This document shows, in pieces, positions 44,613 through 58,037 of a stretch of DNA of 64,000 bases (its first letter is position 1; every line of letters starts with the position of its first letter). This stretch comes from Cryptomeria japonica (taxonomy: Eukaryota > Streptophyta > Pinopsida > Cupressales > Cupressaceae). The stretch lies in NCBI RefSeq assembly GCF_030272615.1, contig NC_081405.1, positions 152,840,113 to 152,904,112 of the forward strand, in the 5' to 3' direction. A model generated the notes under the pieces. It was not told the origin of the DNA. It saw only the letters and a program-made list of their open reading frames with translations, and ran no database searches. A program made the position numbers and the translations under genes.

Positions 44613-46970
44613 CGTTTTTAATACTATGTAATGTAGATTCTAATGTAAGGTTTAATAACAAATTGTGAATATGTTGGGTAGATCAAATGTGTTATATTGG
44701 AAAAATCCTTTTTAGTTTAAACGTACTTATTGCCTATATATATTGTTTGAAGATTTTAAGGGTATAAGTCATCTGGAAGGGTCCGAAATGAATATTGAAC
44801 CATTGATCATTAGAAATTTAACGATGTGCTTTTGGAAATGATTAGCTTCATTAGATTCTCTTTCTATATTTTTATATTCCGTGATCCGTATTATGCATCT
44901 GGGATGGGAAATTATGAATCTGTAGAGAATAATTTCGAACCAGTTTGTCTATGACGTTTTGATTGGAGATTAAATATCTCATTTTAGTTGATTAATGGTT
45001 GTCTGAGATTTATTATATGATTGGTTAAAAAACTCATTATGGCTTAATTTGCCTGTTCGATGCTTTGAACCTTAGGAGTTAGAAAACCAAGAACAACCTA
45101 TCCCTAGTTGAGGTAGATAACTGTAATCTGATTTGGATCTTGTAGAAAACTTGATCGACTTGTAATGATTAAATCATTTGAGGAAATATTGTCTTTTCTG
45201 ATTATGGCCTTGCGAGTTTAATTTCTGTATTCACCTTTAATTATGAAATGGCATGTTTTGCTTTGTTTAGTAGGACCCTGTCGTATGGATTGCCTTGGGG
45301 TACCTGTTTCAGTCCTCGATTCCGAGTTGACTGTTGTATTGTGGTAGTGTTGTTTTGATCATATCCTCTATGTGTGAGTCGTATGATGTTTCGTGGTTAA
45401 CCTTAGATGTCCGGTCTCTAGTTAGAGTACCGTCAGTAAGTGTTCATCTTTGAGTCGTGTATGACTAATGGTTGTCCTCTTCTTCTTGAACTCCGTTCGT
45501 CTGACCATGTGTATTCCCTGGTTTTGAGTTCGTCTGAGTATAGTCTAGTGTCGTATGGGAAAGTGGCTTTCGATTGGGGGCCGCGCCCAAAGTGGTTGCT
45601 GGGTAACCCGTCGAAAGTGAGTCTAATAAGTGATAACCTAACAGTAGATTAGAATTTAATCTCTAATAAGATAATGTGCCTCACACATGGGACGAGTGCT
45701 ATCATAGATTCGACATGCTGTGAGAAGGCCTGAAATGGCAAACCATCTTCCTTGTCTTCACGAGAGGATGTGTGGGTCCACATGAGGCTTGGATGGGCCG
45801 GAAGCTCAGATTAGGTTGCCAGGGTGACCCAGTGTACGGGGCCGGGACCTATGAAGACTTGCCATGGTATCCATACCAGGTTGTGTGATGACACTTGTCC
45901 CTACGTTCGCTAGTGTGTTGTCGTTTTGTCCTGTTAGGAGTACCTTTGTGAGTCGTCCTTTTGTCTCTACCCTTGTGAGTGTCAGTTTCATGATAGACCT
46001 TGGGTGGTGATGGCTCAGTGTCATGGATGCTCTTCTTGACCTTTGTATTAGCTTGATTTTGTTCAGCTGGATCCTGTTCTTTTTAAAGGATCGTTTATGT
46101 ATTAATTGACCGGTGTGGTCGTTTGTATATTGCTTATGTATCGTCATGATGGCTGGATTGAATGGTGTAACCTCTTGTATTCTTAACCTTTATTAATTAT
46201 CAGAGGGGTCTTGCAGTTGAGCAGACCCGGAGATGTAGCCCTTTAGGGGTGAACTCCGAGATCATTATGGTGTTATGTGGTGTATTCTCTTATGTTTCCT
46301 TTATTCGGCTTTATCATGTATGATTAACTTATGTTAGAACGGTTAAGTGGATAATTGGAATTAACTATAAATGCTTTATTCAGTTCTTTCTTGAATGCCA
46401 TGTTGATCGAATGCTTAAGTGGTATAGATGAGATTTATCGTTGATGCTAGTATGCAATCGTCTTTTAAAATGCAATAAGTTGGAATATGAAAGAATGTAA
46501 CTTAGAGTAATGAATTATACTCAGTTGTTGTTAAGGAATTTAAATATGCTTGGAAAGATCTCTTATGTTATGATGAAATCCTAGTGTATTAGAATGTTAG
46601 ATGTATGGTTTGTAATTTTAAATGAAAAGCTTGAATGAAGATTATGAATGGATCTTAATGATGAATCTTCGCTTGTGATTTATATTTCCCTCTTTTGAAA
46701 GGAATTATCCTTATTATGAATTATCTCGTTATTAAGATATTCAGCTTTTGGATTAATTGTGTGAGTTAAGTGAATTGTGAAATTTAAGTAATCTCGTTGG
46801 GAAACTCTTTAGGTGTTAGTTGATGTCTTCCGCTATGTAATCTGAATCTTTGATATCTTGTTGCATCTTATGTGTTGTAACTTTAAAAATAAAAATAAAA
46901 ATAAAAAAATTGCTCTCTATTCTTGTGTTTTGGCTTATCCCTTCGAGGTTTCCTGGCGGGGCATTACATT

Positions 46971-46987
46971 TGGTATCAGAGCCCATG
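46971..46987 (+). other. Primer-binding site of the LARD (initiator Met)
   Basis: TGGTATCAGAGCCCATG, two bases after the LTR; the first 13 bases match the plant tRNA-iMet complement. Confidence 0.9.
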
Positions 46988-49900
46988 TTGCAAACATTGG
47001 GATCTCTGGTGTCGCGTGTGCCCTCTATTGGTGTGAGGTGTATCGACCTTATGTGTATGCTTGTCCTCCTTTTGCATGTGAGTGATTGAGCAGATCTTGA
47101 CTGGTGTGTAACGTGTGTGTTCACACCTTGTTTTCGCCTTCTTGATGTTGGTGTTTGAGTGCTTATTTGTGCCTTATGTGCTTATTGATGTTTTGGTCTA
47201 CGATTTCTCTTATTCTGGAAGAGAGTCGTATGTACCTTCTCTTATTGAGTGTTGTACTCTTTAGACTAACCCATTTGGATTGGTCCGTGCTTGTCTTGAA
47301 TCTGAAAGTGCGTATTGTGATTGTTTAAGATTATGATCTAGCTTAGTGTTGTTCGCTTGAAGGACTAGTATGGCAATTATTGAATGCTTATTTTGTAGGA
47401 AATTAAATGATTATCACCATTCCTCTCTTCTTTCTGGAAATTAAAATGATTATGATATGTGTAATTATCTTTGATTTGAGTTTCTTGTTTGCAAGAGAGA
47501 AAAAGGGTGTGACTTCTTGAACCCTTGTGTGAGCCTTATGATGCTTATGTTTTTAGTTTATTAAAGGGCTATGGGTTTAAAAATTTATTTTGGGTGAATG
47601 GGAGAAAACTGTATGTGTACGTTTAAAGAATTCTCCATGTGTATTTTGTAGGAGTAGCATGATTAAATTCTACCTTAGTAAGGTGCAATTCTATGTGAAT
47701 AGTTGAATTATGTGAAACTGCTTGGTTTGTAGAAGTGTTAAAAAGAGCATGTTATTGTAGCTTCGAGAGAGTATTAATGTGCTCCCTGAAGGATTGTTTT
47801 ATGTGTTTTCCGAAAGATTGTCTCATGTGTTTCATTAAACCAGTTTGATTGAAGATTTATTTTAGCAAATGCTCCATTGAACTCGCTTATGGGTATATGT
47901 AATTACCTTAATGTGTTTAGAAAGTGCGAATGAAAAAGCTTGTTTGATGTGCATGCATTAATATGTTTTATTTGGGTAATAGCTCCTTGCTTATCTTTGA
48001 TCGTAATGTGATTTCTTATAGGTTGCAAATTATGGCATGTGTCTATGGTGTATTATTATTATTATGTGAGTGTTCTTATGAGGTCTTGCATTATCGAAAA
48101 GATTGCCTCTCTTGATCTCTATTTTGTTTGGAAAACTGGAACCTCTTGTTGCAACCATAATTATTGGAAGTGTTTTTGTTAAGCTGACTGTCATCCTTCT
48201 AAAACGGTAGTGAAATGAAAACCGTGTAATTTAAATGATAGGCTTATAGTCAGAAAATGTATTATGCAGAGTGATCTTGTTTGATCTTGCGTTTTGTAGA
48301 AATAGTTTGGTTATCAAACTCTCTTTCCCTTCTCCTTGCCTAATCATTAGATTTTTAGAAATGCTATTAAAGAATGCATTGATTTATATAGAATGCTTAT
48401 AAAACATGGGAAATTGTGTGTTTGCTTTTTGACTTCATAGTGATAGATGAAAGTCTTAAGCTTTAGAAATGAATTTGCTTAGCTAGTAATTTAATTATGA
48501 ATGCTTAGTGAGATTCGAGAAAGATATAGGAATGATGTTATTTCCTTATGTAATTGTGAATTGTTAATAATTTCAGTACTTGAACCTAGAGTAAACTTGA
48601 TTCAGTTAATTATATAGAAAGCATAATTGGAATCTTCCTTGTATAGATGTTAGCGTACTGAAAAGTACTCCCCGTAAATGTGACTAAACCAGTATTGGTG
48701 TATTTGTGTGTATTGTGAGAAACCATTGCTTATTATTTGTGCCCATGGATTGGTGAGGTAATCAACCATGGAGGATATGTTGCTTATGAGTATGGGAAAC
48801 CATACTGTTTATGTGATGTTGCTTATTTGTTTCCCTGCTGAGTACCAAACCTCAGGTTGTGGGTAACTCAGTATGTTAAGGGGTAGTATTTGAAGCGACC
48901 GTTCCTTGAATAGTATGGATTGGCGTACGAGTAATGTCGGCGCGAAGCGACTTTAGCTTCTCTACTTCGAGGAATGATATAGTTGTACTACTAAACTGTA
49001 TCAAGGTGTACTCAATACTTTCCCTTTGATGAACCTATTTATAGGTTTATGTGTGTCAGCCTATTCCTCTTCCTTAATTGAGCAGTTTGGATGGTGATTC
49101 TTGTGTATTGTGATGGTATGATTTGGAGGATCCTTTGCCTTGTCTTCATGAAAGGTAGGTTTATTCACATGTGCTGCCAGTTAGTATGTGTTGGTGGGCA
49201 TGTGGGTGGACCATAGTCATGTATACCTCTGACTTACGGCGAGTATCCTTCTAGATACGTCGCTATGCGGGATGTGGCTTGCGCGTGCTTTTTCCGCGAG
49301 GTGCACTACCATGCGGGATACGTCCATTGTGTGTTTTCTCCACTTGGGGTATTGCCATGCCACGTGACGACGTGATGCGGGGTGATGTCGAGGTGCACAC
49401 CGCCATGCCATGTGGATAGTGTGACTATGTCGCACCACATGATGAGCTACTGCAATAGCTAGTCAGTTGTTCCTTCCTTCCTCGTTGGTGGCTAGATGCT
49501 AGTCACACAGTGCTGTTATGTGCAGTTGTGATATTCTTTATATTTCTTTGGGGATCAGCAATTTATTTTACCTTGACTTTGAAGGTTTGGCCACGATCTT
49601 GTGATCTTTTGCACTTTGATTTGGTGTTGAAATTCCGGATTATTTTCTTACCTTATTGTTGGAATTGATGATTTATTATCTTTATTCATCTGTACTTTGG
49701 TGGCTAAACTGGTTTATCATTATTGTTTTCGGATGCTGGTCTTGTGTCGAAATGTGAAATTCCTCTCCAAGGACGTATGATACGGAATTGGTAGAGTGTG
49801 TGCGAGGAAGTTGATATAGGGAACCGTGAGGTTAGGGGGTATGTGAGGCTGTGACGCAGCTAGTACCCACTACCTACCTATGTGTGGTGACTATCTCTTG

Positions 49901-50683
49901 GAGGCTAACCACCTTGTTCAACAAGGGATATTCACAAAGGTCTTGTATGGAAGGTAGCACCGCTATGGTGTGCCTAGCACCATCGAGCCCTTGAGTGAGA
50001 TATTGGATATTTATGATCATATTGTTGTTATGAGATCAGGCATAGAGATGCTGATCGTGCATGTTATCTTTGACCGAGCATTAGACATGCTCACATGTGG
50101 CCTTTTCTGTTATGCATTCCAGTTATGTAGATGGTTATTATGTGTATCATGGAGTAAATTGTGTTAACTTGTCACTATGTTATGGGACATAGTCATTGGA
50201 AAGGTTTTCTTATGCCTGGCAAGTGTAATCAATTGAGTTATTTTTGTTGCTCTTATTTCATGAAAGTTATTTTGGCTGTAGAAATTGATATTTGAAGCTA
50301 GTTCTATTCAATAAAATTTTATGATAAAGATGGATTGGTAAAGGAAATTGATCATTATGGCATGTTTTCTTGTCATTTTTGGTCGATGATTATGGTAATT
50401 GTTGTTTACCTCTTTGCAATGCTTAAATTTGGTGTAATGAAAGGAAGAAATTCTTGTTTCTCTGCTATGATTGTGGATAAATCCTAGAATATTTTAAGGA
50501 ATGTATGGTTTTAGATGTATCTCGCCAATGGATAATGGCGTTTGTAAAGAATTTTGCAGTAATATTTCATTTATTTATGCAAAGATTTCTATGTGCAATT
50601 TGATCTTTGTTGAATGAGTTTCAGGGTTGATGCGTACGACATGTTCTCCATCTAGCCTTACGACTTCCAGGAGTAAGTCGGAA
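46988..50683 (+). other. Non-coding interior of the LARD
   Basis: 3.7 kb with no frame above about 75 residues that resembles a retroelement protein on either strand. The stretch 49200-49440 is richer in G+C and has repeated GCGGGAT/GCCATGC motifs. Presumably holds packaging and dimerisation signals (family inference). Confidence 0.75.
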
Positions 50684-50698
50684 CCTAGGGGGGGAGAA
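50684..50698 (+). other. Polypurine tract of the LARD
   Basis: CCTAGGGGGGGAGAA directly before the 3' LTR. Confidence 0.88.
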
Positions 50699-53600
50699 TG
50701 TAGTACCCCTGCCCTAATCAATCTCTAACCTTGGTTTAATCTTGATTAGTTTATCGTAATATTATGTTACAGTTAGATGCTTGATTTAACGCATAGCTAC
50801 TGATGTGATTTTCACACTAGTTGTATGCAAGCTGTTAGTGTACCTAGTTTGTGGTATTAATATCGGACTAATGCTCTCATTAAGATATTATATATGTATG
50901 CATGTATGTCCTTTGGTTGCAGGAGATTTCAGGTACCACGCCGCATGAGTGCGAAGTTCTTCTTCACCTGGAGTTACAGGTTTGAGTGTACCTTTTTAAT
51001 CCTTAGAGTTGGATTAGGTGATCGTAAGACCCTAGTTGACCTTAGTCGTGCTCCAGTGAGCATCGCCAGTCGTCGTCGGTAATCCCTTCTTGTTTGGGGT
51101 TGCGAGTCGTCTGTTTGGTTGACTTTCTCGATTTTCATGCTTGGTGTGTTTGGTTAATTTGATTAATCAGTCCTTAGTAATTATCTTGTTTAAATATGCG
51201 TTTGTGCATTGAAGATTAATCGGATTTTCGTTATGCGATTTTCGTTGATATTGGATTGCTTATTTTAAATTGGGAGTGAATTCGATTAAATGATTGATTT
51301 GGAATATTAAATGCATTTTGTATATGTTGTTGAAGAGAAAGTTATGTATTTTATCGCAATAGAGTTAATTGCATTCTGTTGGATTATTAAATTTGAAAGG
51401 TTAAATTGAATTGATTGAGGAAATCGATTTTTTGATTTGAATAGCAAGTTTAATTTGTTGTATAGTTGAAAAGGATTAATTTTGTGAATTATTTGTAAAT
51501 AAAAATTTTTTATTCCAAAAATGGAATTTTTGGGTCAACTCTTCCATATAACCCAATTTGGGGAAAAATTGGAGGATGGACAAATTTGGAGAAGATTTTG
51601 GTTGGAAAGAAATTTTAGAGGTTTTGGGAAGGAATGATGCTGGATCTGGCAGGTGGGCTCTCCTTCAGCCATTCCAGGATTGCGTATTAAGGTAGGATTC
51701 TGAATTTGTTATTGAAAATCAATGTGATTGTCCATTTGAATTGGCTGGAAATTTTGGTTTTGAGATGTGTTTTCATCATTGCTATTTGGGGGTTTGAATC
51801 CCTTTGTCATTTGGAAGGAGGAAAATCACCCAAGAACTTGATACCGAACCAGTCCCTTTTAAATCGAATTTTCATTGAATCGAAATTGCTTATCAAATTT
51901 GGTGATGGGCGTGTGTTTTAGTTTTCGGACTGTGTATATAGAAAATATATTTTATTCAAACTGTGCGTTGGGGTTTTTTGTATTATTGAAAACGAACTGT
52001 GTTTTAAAAATAAGGAAAATATATTTGTTTTGCCCCTGTGCGTTGTTTCTTTTATACGAAATTGAGCTGGGCGAAAATTTAATAAAACTCGAACTGTGCG
52101 TGTTTTTTTATGCTTATCGAGCTGAGGGTTTGGGGTGGAGGGCGGGGAGCGGAGCTCCACCCGCTCCTCCCCCCTCCCCCGCACGTCCCCCTTGCTGCTC
52201 CCCCCGTTTCCCTTGCCCTTCTCGCAGACCGTTGTGCCTGCGGCTCACGGCGGTGGCCGTAGGGGCCGCGGTGGCCGCAGGGCACCGCGGCACCTGCGGG
52301 CACCACCGCGAGCGCCGCCGCCCCTTTCCCTCGACTAGGGTTAGGGCACGGCCGCCTCGCCTCCCCTATATTTTAATGCGTTTTCTTTGATTTAAACATA
52401 GTTCTTTTTAAAAATCATTTTTTTTTAATGTATTTTTTTTAGTAATTTAAAAAAAAAAATGCGTATGATATAAGTATCATTTTTAATGAAAGATGTTTTT
52501 TTTTAATGTATTTTTTTTTAACTCAAAAAAAAAATATATATATATATATGACGTTTTTAATACTATGTAATGTAGATTCTAATGTAAGGTTTAATAACAA
52601 ATTGTGAATATGTTGGGTAGATCAAATGTGTTATATTGGAAAAATCCTTTTTAGTTTAAACGTACTTATTGCCTATATATATTGTTTGAAGATTTTAAGG
52701 GTATAAGTCATCTGGAAGGGTCCGAAATGAATATTGAACCATTGATCATTAGAAATTTAACGATGTGCTTTTGGAAATGATTAGCTTCATTAGATTCTCT
52801 TTCTATATTTTTATATTCCGTGATCCGTATTATGCATCTGGGATGGGAAATTATGAATCTGTAGAGAATAATTTCGAACCAGTTTGTCTATGACGATTTG
52901 ATTGGAGATTAAATATCTCATTTTAGTTGATTAATGGTTGTCTGAGATTTATTATATGATTGGTTAAAAAACTCATTATGGCTTAATTTGCCTGTTCGAT
53001 GCTTTGAACCTTAGGAGTTAGAAAACCAAGAACAACCTATCCCTAGTTGAAGTAGATAACTGTAATCTGATTTGGATCTTGTAGAAAACTTGATCGACTT
53101 GTAATGATTAAATCATTTGAGGAAATATTGTCTTTTCTGATTATGGCCTTGCGAGTTTAATTTCTGTATTCACCTTTAATTATGAAATGGCATGTTTTGC
53201 TTTGTTTAGTAGGACCCTGTCGTATGGATTGCCTTGGGGTACCTGTTTCAGTCCTCGATTCCGAGTTGACTGTTGTATTGTGGTAGTGTCGTTTTGATCA
53301 TATCCTCTATGTGTGAGTCGTATGATGTTTCGTGGTTAACCTTAGATGTCCGGTCTCTAGTTAGAGTACCGTCAGTAAGTGTTCATCTTTGAGTCGTGTA
53401 TGACTAATGGTTGTCCTCTTCTTCTTGAACTCCGTTCGTCTGACCATGTGTATTCCCTGGTTTTGAGTTCGTCTGAGTATAGTCTAGTGTCGTATGGGAA
53501 AGTGGCTTTCGATTGGGGGCCGCGCCCAAAGTGGTTGCTGGGTAACCCGTCGAAAGTGAGTCTAATAAGTGATAACCTAACAGTAGATTAGAATTTAATC

Positions 53601-54901
53601 TCTAATAAGATAGTGTGCCTCACACATGGGACGAGTGCTATCATAGATTCGACATACTGTGAGAAGGCCTGAAATGGCAAACCATCTTCCTTGTCTTCAC
53701 GAGAGGATGTGTGGGTCCATATGAGGCTTGGATGGGCCGGAAGCTCAGATTAGGTTGCCAGGGTGACCCAGTGTATGGGGTCGGGACCTATGAAGACTTG
53801 CCATGGTATCCATACCAGGTTGTGTGATGACACTTGTCCCTACGTTCGCTAGTGTGTTGTCGTTTTGTCCTGTTAGGAGTACCTTTGTGAGTCGTCCTTT
53901 TGTCTCTACCCTTGTGAGTGTCAGTTTCATGATAGACCTTGGGTGGTGATGGCTCAGTGTCATGGATGCTCTTCTTGACCTTTGTATTAGCTTGATTTTG
54001 TTCAGCTGGATCCTGTTCTTTTTAAAGGATCGTTTATGTATTAATTGACCGGTGTGGTCGTTTGTATATTGCTTATGTATCGCCATGATGGCTGGATTGA
54101 ATGGTGTAACCTCTTGTATTCTTAACCTTTATTAATTATCAGAGGGTTCTTGCAGTTGAGCAGACCCGGAGATGTAGCCCTTTAGGGGTGAACTCCGAGA
54201 TCATTATGGTGTTATGTGGTGTATTCTCTTATGTTTCCTTTATTCGGCTTTATCATGTATGATTAACTTATGTTAGAACGGTTAAGTGGATAATTGGAAT
54301 TAACTATAAATGCTTTATTCAGTTCTTTCTTGAATTCCATGTTGATCGAATGCTTAAGTGGTATAGATGAGATTTATCGTTGATGCTAGTATGCAATCGT
54401 CTTTTAAAATGCAATAAGTTGGAATATGAAAGAATGTAACTTAGAGTAATGAATTATACTCAGTTGTTGTTAAGGAATTTAAATATGCTTGGAAAGATCT
54501 CTTATGTTATGATGAAATCCTAGTGTATTAGAATGTTAGATGTATGGTTTGTAATTTTAAATGAAAAGCTTGAATGAAGATTATGAATGGATCTTAATGA
54601 TGAATCTTCGCTTGTGATTTATATTTCCCTCTTTTGAAAGGAATTATCCTTATTATGAATTATCTCGTTATTAAGATATTCAGCTTTTGGATTAATTGTG
54701 TGAGTTAAGTGAATTGTGAAATTTAAGTAATCTCGTTGGGAAACTCTTTAGGTTTTAGTTGATGTCTTCCGCTATGTAATCTGAATCTTTGATATCTTGT
54801 TGCATCTTATGTGTTGTAACTTTAAAAAAAAAAAAAAAAAATTTGCTCTCTATTCTTGTGTTTTGGCTTATCCCTTCGGGGTTTCCTGGCGGGGCATTAT
54901 A
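50699..54901 (+). repeat. 3' LTR of the LARD (4203 bp)
   Basis: Begins TGTAGTACCCC and ends GGCATTATA (CA changed to TA). It differs from the 5' LTR mainly by scattered transitions, a shorter (AT)n run and a plain A-run at 54824-54840. Confidence 0.93.
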
Positions 54902-54906
54902 TTTAA

Positions 54907-57242
54907 CGTGGAAGCCATGGCTTAGACCTAGCAGTATAATCAAGGAACCCACTAAAGACAAATACATAAGTGGTTGTGAAACTTTGCCAACCTCCCCATG
55001 GAGCGATTAATCTGCCATAGTATCCATGGTGACTAAAGAGAATAAGCTCACTACAGTTAACTCTTCATTCCATGTATAAATGGAATCGACTAGCATATCC
55101 ATGTTAGAATTATACCTCGATCGGTGGCTAAAACAACAGTAAGTAATATGTTAGCAGGCATGTGGTGCCATGAATCTAGGATAGTCAGTGATAGGAAACT
55201 ATTGTGTAGGTAAAACATGCATGATAACAGTAGAATTTGTATCAAGAATTGCCATCTCTATTAGACATAGAGATGTGAGAAGAGTTTAAACAAAGACTCA
55301 AGTAGAAGACTTCAAATCAATAACAATCACCGAGCCTCTGAATGGGGAGAGATCGTAGGAAAAAACTAGGATAAATAGAGATGGAGATAGGAAGATGGGG
55401 GGATATTCAGAAGCAAGGAGAAACAATAGACTCCGGAAGGAAAGAAGAGAATAGGAGAGGGAATAGAGAAGATACTCTTATAGTATCAAAGAAAGAGAGA
55501 AGATAATTGTTTTAAGAATAGAGTGATAGGATAGATTGGAGATAGATTTGCAAGCGTTTAAGGAAGGTGTAGATCTATTTGGAGGAAGCGCGCTAGAGGT
55601 CTCTCAACCAGTTCAAGCTAACAAAGAGGTCAGGATCTCTTTTAATTTTGGTTATTATTTGAAATAAGGAAGTGTGAAATTAGAAGCTTTATATATAATG
55701 AACGATTTCATATATGATTTTGCATATGTTAGTTGTTACTAAATATGTGTTATTAATCTTTTGGAAGTAATGAAAGGAAATCAATAACGTGCAATCCATT
55801 TCTAATGGTTTAAAATTCTAAGTTTATATCGCCTAAGCTCTCTATATTCCCATGTGTCCTGGTTCATTTATCTCTTTTCTCAACAAATGACAACATTGAT
55901 TTATTTGTATTAATATAGTTGTAATTCTTATTTTATGGAAATCTTAAATTGCAAGCTATTTATGCATTTGGTTGTTTTAAGAAAAGATTGCCTATATTAA
56001 GATCTTGTGTAAATGGTGTTTGCAATCAAGTTTAAATTTTGTTGCAATTATGGTTGAGTTGTCATTGTGTCCTATGTTTTTATATCTCCTTGGTCAGGTG
56101 TTGTTGTATAACCTTATTGATGTGAGCCATTGTGTGTTTTGTCCAAATGGTCAATCTTGGGTTAGTGATTCTGTATCCTTCACCTGTGGTTTGTCAGGAT
56201 TAGGTATGGCTATCTATTTTTCCATAGAGTTCTCATAGAGAGACCTTTCTTGTAGTGTCCTATGAGAGAGAGTGGCTTTCAAGCAGGGGTCATGCCCGAA
56301 GTGGATGATAGGATAACCCTTCGAAATTCAGTTAATTAAGATAATGTGCCTCGTGCATAGGTGAGTGCTAGTATAGGGCTCATAATGTTACGAGAAGGCC
56401 TGGAATGGAAAACTTACCACCTTGTCTTCACAAAAGGATTGGTAGGGTTCGCATGAGACTTAGTTGGAACCAGAGGTTCGGGAGAGGTTACCAGGATAAC
56501 CCAGGATGGGGGTCGGGACCTATGGAGGCTATACCATGGTATCCTTCTTAAGCTATGCAATGACACTCTCTCCTTAGAGTCACTAGTGTTTGTGAGTTGA
56601 GTCACATGGATGTTTGTGGAGTCTTGTAGTTCTTTTGTATTTGTCTTATTTTTGCTTGCTTGAGGGTTTTCTACTATCTCCTAGCATGGTGGGGTGGTTC
56701 CATTTTGGGATCATATGGTCAGGTGGTAGTGCCACTTTCCATCGGATGTTCTAGAATGTATCTTCAAGTGAGGAAGGGCTTCATTGGTGTTCTGGGTTCG
56801 TGGTTCATGTACCAGCTCATGTTCGTGATCATTGTTCAGTTGAGACCCTGTGGTCATTGTATCAAACTTTTATGTAACCTTGATATAGTAACTTTGTAAT
56901 CCGTGGTATTATTGGAAACCATGTATTTATGTATATTGTAAAAGGGAATGCATTGGAGTACTTTGATTCTTTCATTATGGAATTTAGATGTATGTGTAGA
57001 TTTTATCTTAAGCATTTAATTTTCCTAATTAGTTGAACAATTGGATTAACTGGGGTGTTAATATAATCTACGAATTGATCTTCATTGGTAACCCTTAGGA
57101 AATCATACGTTAGACTTCCGTTGTGTTGTTAAACGTGCTATTGATATGATTATGCACTTAATCTTTAAAAAAAAAAAATATTACGCCCTTTTAGTTGCCT
57201 ACTTGTATTGTATTCCTTTAGGGTTTCTAGCGAGGCATTACA
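54907..57242 (+). repeat. Solo giant LTR, right piece
   Basis: Continues the solo LTR after the LARD. Its 3' portion parallels the LARD LTR (GAGAGTGGCTTTC...GAAGTGG..., AATGTGCCTC, GAGAAGGCCTG) and ends GGCATTACA. The part 54910-55700 shows no close match to the LARD LTR, so it has diverged or holds another small insert. No gene is seen. Confidence 0.8.
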
Positions 57243-57247
57243 TTGAA

Positions 57248-57704
57248 AGCATATAATGATGAAGGTTAGGCTGGAAGTGTTGATGATTGAAAGAGTACTA
57301 ATGGTGGTGCATTAGTTTTAGGGGATAGACTGGTCTCCTGGTTCAGTAAGAAACAAGATTTAGTTTTCTTATCTATTGTTGAAGCAAAGTATATTTAAGT
57401 TTCATCTTGTTGTACTCAAGTAATGTGGATGAGACAGACTCTTAATGATGAAGAAATTCCTTTTATGTGTGATAATAAAAGTGCAATAAATATTTTAAAG
57501 AATCTAGTTATGCATTCAAGACCAAAGCATATTTCAATCAAATATCACTACTCAAGGGAGAAAGTTGTTGAGAAGGAAGTTAGATTGGAGTACATTTCTA
57601 TGAAAGAGTAGGTTGCAAGTATTTTCACAAAGGCATTAGCAAAGGATACATTTGACTTTCTTCGAAAGAAGCTTGGGATTACTGCCCCTCCTTCTTCTAG
57701 TTAG
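57248..57704 (+). pseudogene. Copia-3 pol, downstream part (RNase H)
   Basis: Resumes the RNase H frame on the far side of the giant LTR; one copy of the target site restores the frame across the junction. Motifs are RLVSWFSKKQ, a broken EAKY, MCDNKSAINILKN (57460-57500), HSRPKHISIKYH, VRLEYISMKE and the terminal FTKALAKD...LGITAPPSSS before the stop near 57704. In-frame stops are at about 57273, 57289, 57398 and 57610. It is the last protein domain of the Copia polyprotein. Confidence 0.88.
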
Positions 57705-58023
57705 GTGCATTATGGAGATGCATCTTTCCAAAGGGAGCTTTCATGACTATTTCATGTGTTGGATTGATGTTGTGGCTTCTCTCAAGGGAAGCAATGGTGC
57801 ATGTAGTGTTGTTGTGAGCTTTGTCCTTGATGGAAAAGGGGGATAGATTGATCAAGTTTGATATTTGTGGAGAGATTGAGTAAGTTCTAGCAAAGGAGAG
57901 AGATTAAGTAGCAGATTTTGATGTGGGGAGAATTTGTCAAAATTCAATTTGTGGAGAGATCTTGAGCAATATTTGAGTGTGGTCAAGTGTTTTCAAGATT
58001 GTTGTCAAGTGTTGTCATCAATG
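57705..58023 (+). other. 3' untranslated part of Copia-3
   Basis: No gene. Transcript-like sequence between the RNase H stop and the polypurine tract. Confidence 0.6.
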
Positions 58024-58037
58024 AAAAAAGGGGAGAT
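58024..58037 (+). other. Polypurine tract of Copia-3
   Basis: AAAAAAGGGGAGAT directly before the 3' LTR. Confidence 0.88.

Larger units (their letters stand above)
42700..46968 (+). repeat. 5' LTR of the LARD (4269 bp)
   Basis: TGTAGTACCCC to GGCATTACA. Near-identical to 50699-54901. Includes a G+C-rich island (about 44130-44365), a long (AT)n run and an AAAAT-type tract near 46886-46908. Frames inside it, such as 43876-44412, have no known domain. Confidence 0.93.
42700..54901 (+). mobile_element. LARD: 12.2-kb large retrotransposon derivative, non-coding
   Basis: Two directly repeated 4.2-kb LTRs (42700-46968 and 50699-54901) flank a 3.73-kb interior with an initiator-Met PBS and polypurine tract but no protein domain. 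The target-site duplication TTTAA is exact (42695-42699 and 54902-54906). The size and plan fit the plant LARD class: long LTRs, conserved-length non-coding core, mobility dependent on other elements. About 28 substitutions between the LTRs by my count over 4.2 kb make it the youngest element in the window. It sits inside the solo LTR of a relative in the same orientation. Confidence 0.93.
41317..57242 (+). mobile_element. Solo giant LTR (LARD relative) with a LARD inside it
   Basis: The outer pieces 41317-42699 and 54907-57242 form one solo LTR of about 3.7 kb once the inner LARD is removed. It starts TGTAGTACCCC and ends GGCATTACA, as the inner LARD LTRs do, and shares other blocks with them (for example 56268-56620 with about 45560-46000). 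The target-site duplication TTGAA is exact (41312-41316 and 57243-57247). It has no internal region, so it is what remains after LTR-LTR recombination. It landed in the Copia-3 RNase H gene. Confidence 0.88.

Noticed and set aside
42895-53591. Identical short frames in the two LTRs (62, 70, 71 and 113 residues).
   Set aside because: Their conservation reflects recent LTR duplication, not selection.
42700-54901. Segmental duplication or assembly duplication of 4.2 kb.
   Set aside because: PBS and PPT placement at the inner edges and the TTTAA duplication at the outer edges identify the copies as LTRs; scattered differences argue against an assembly copy.
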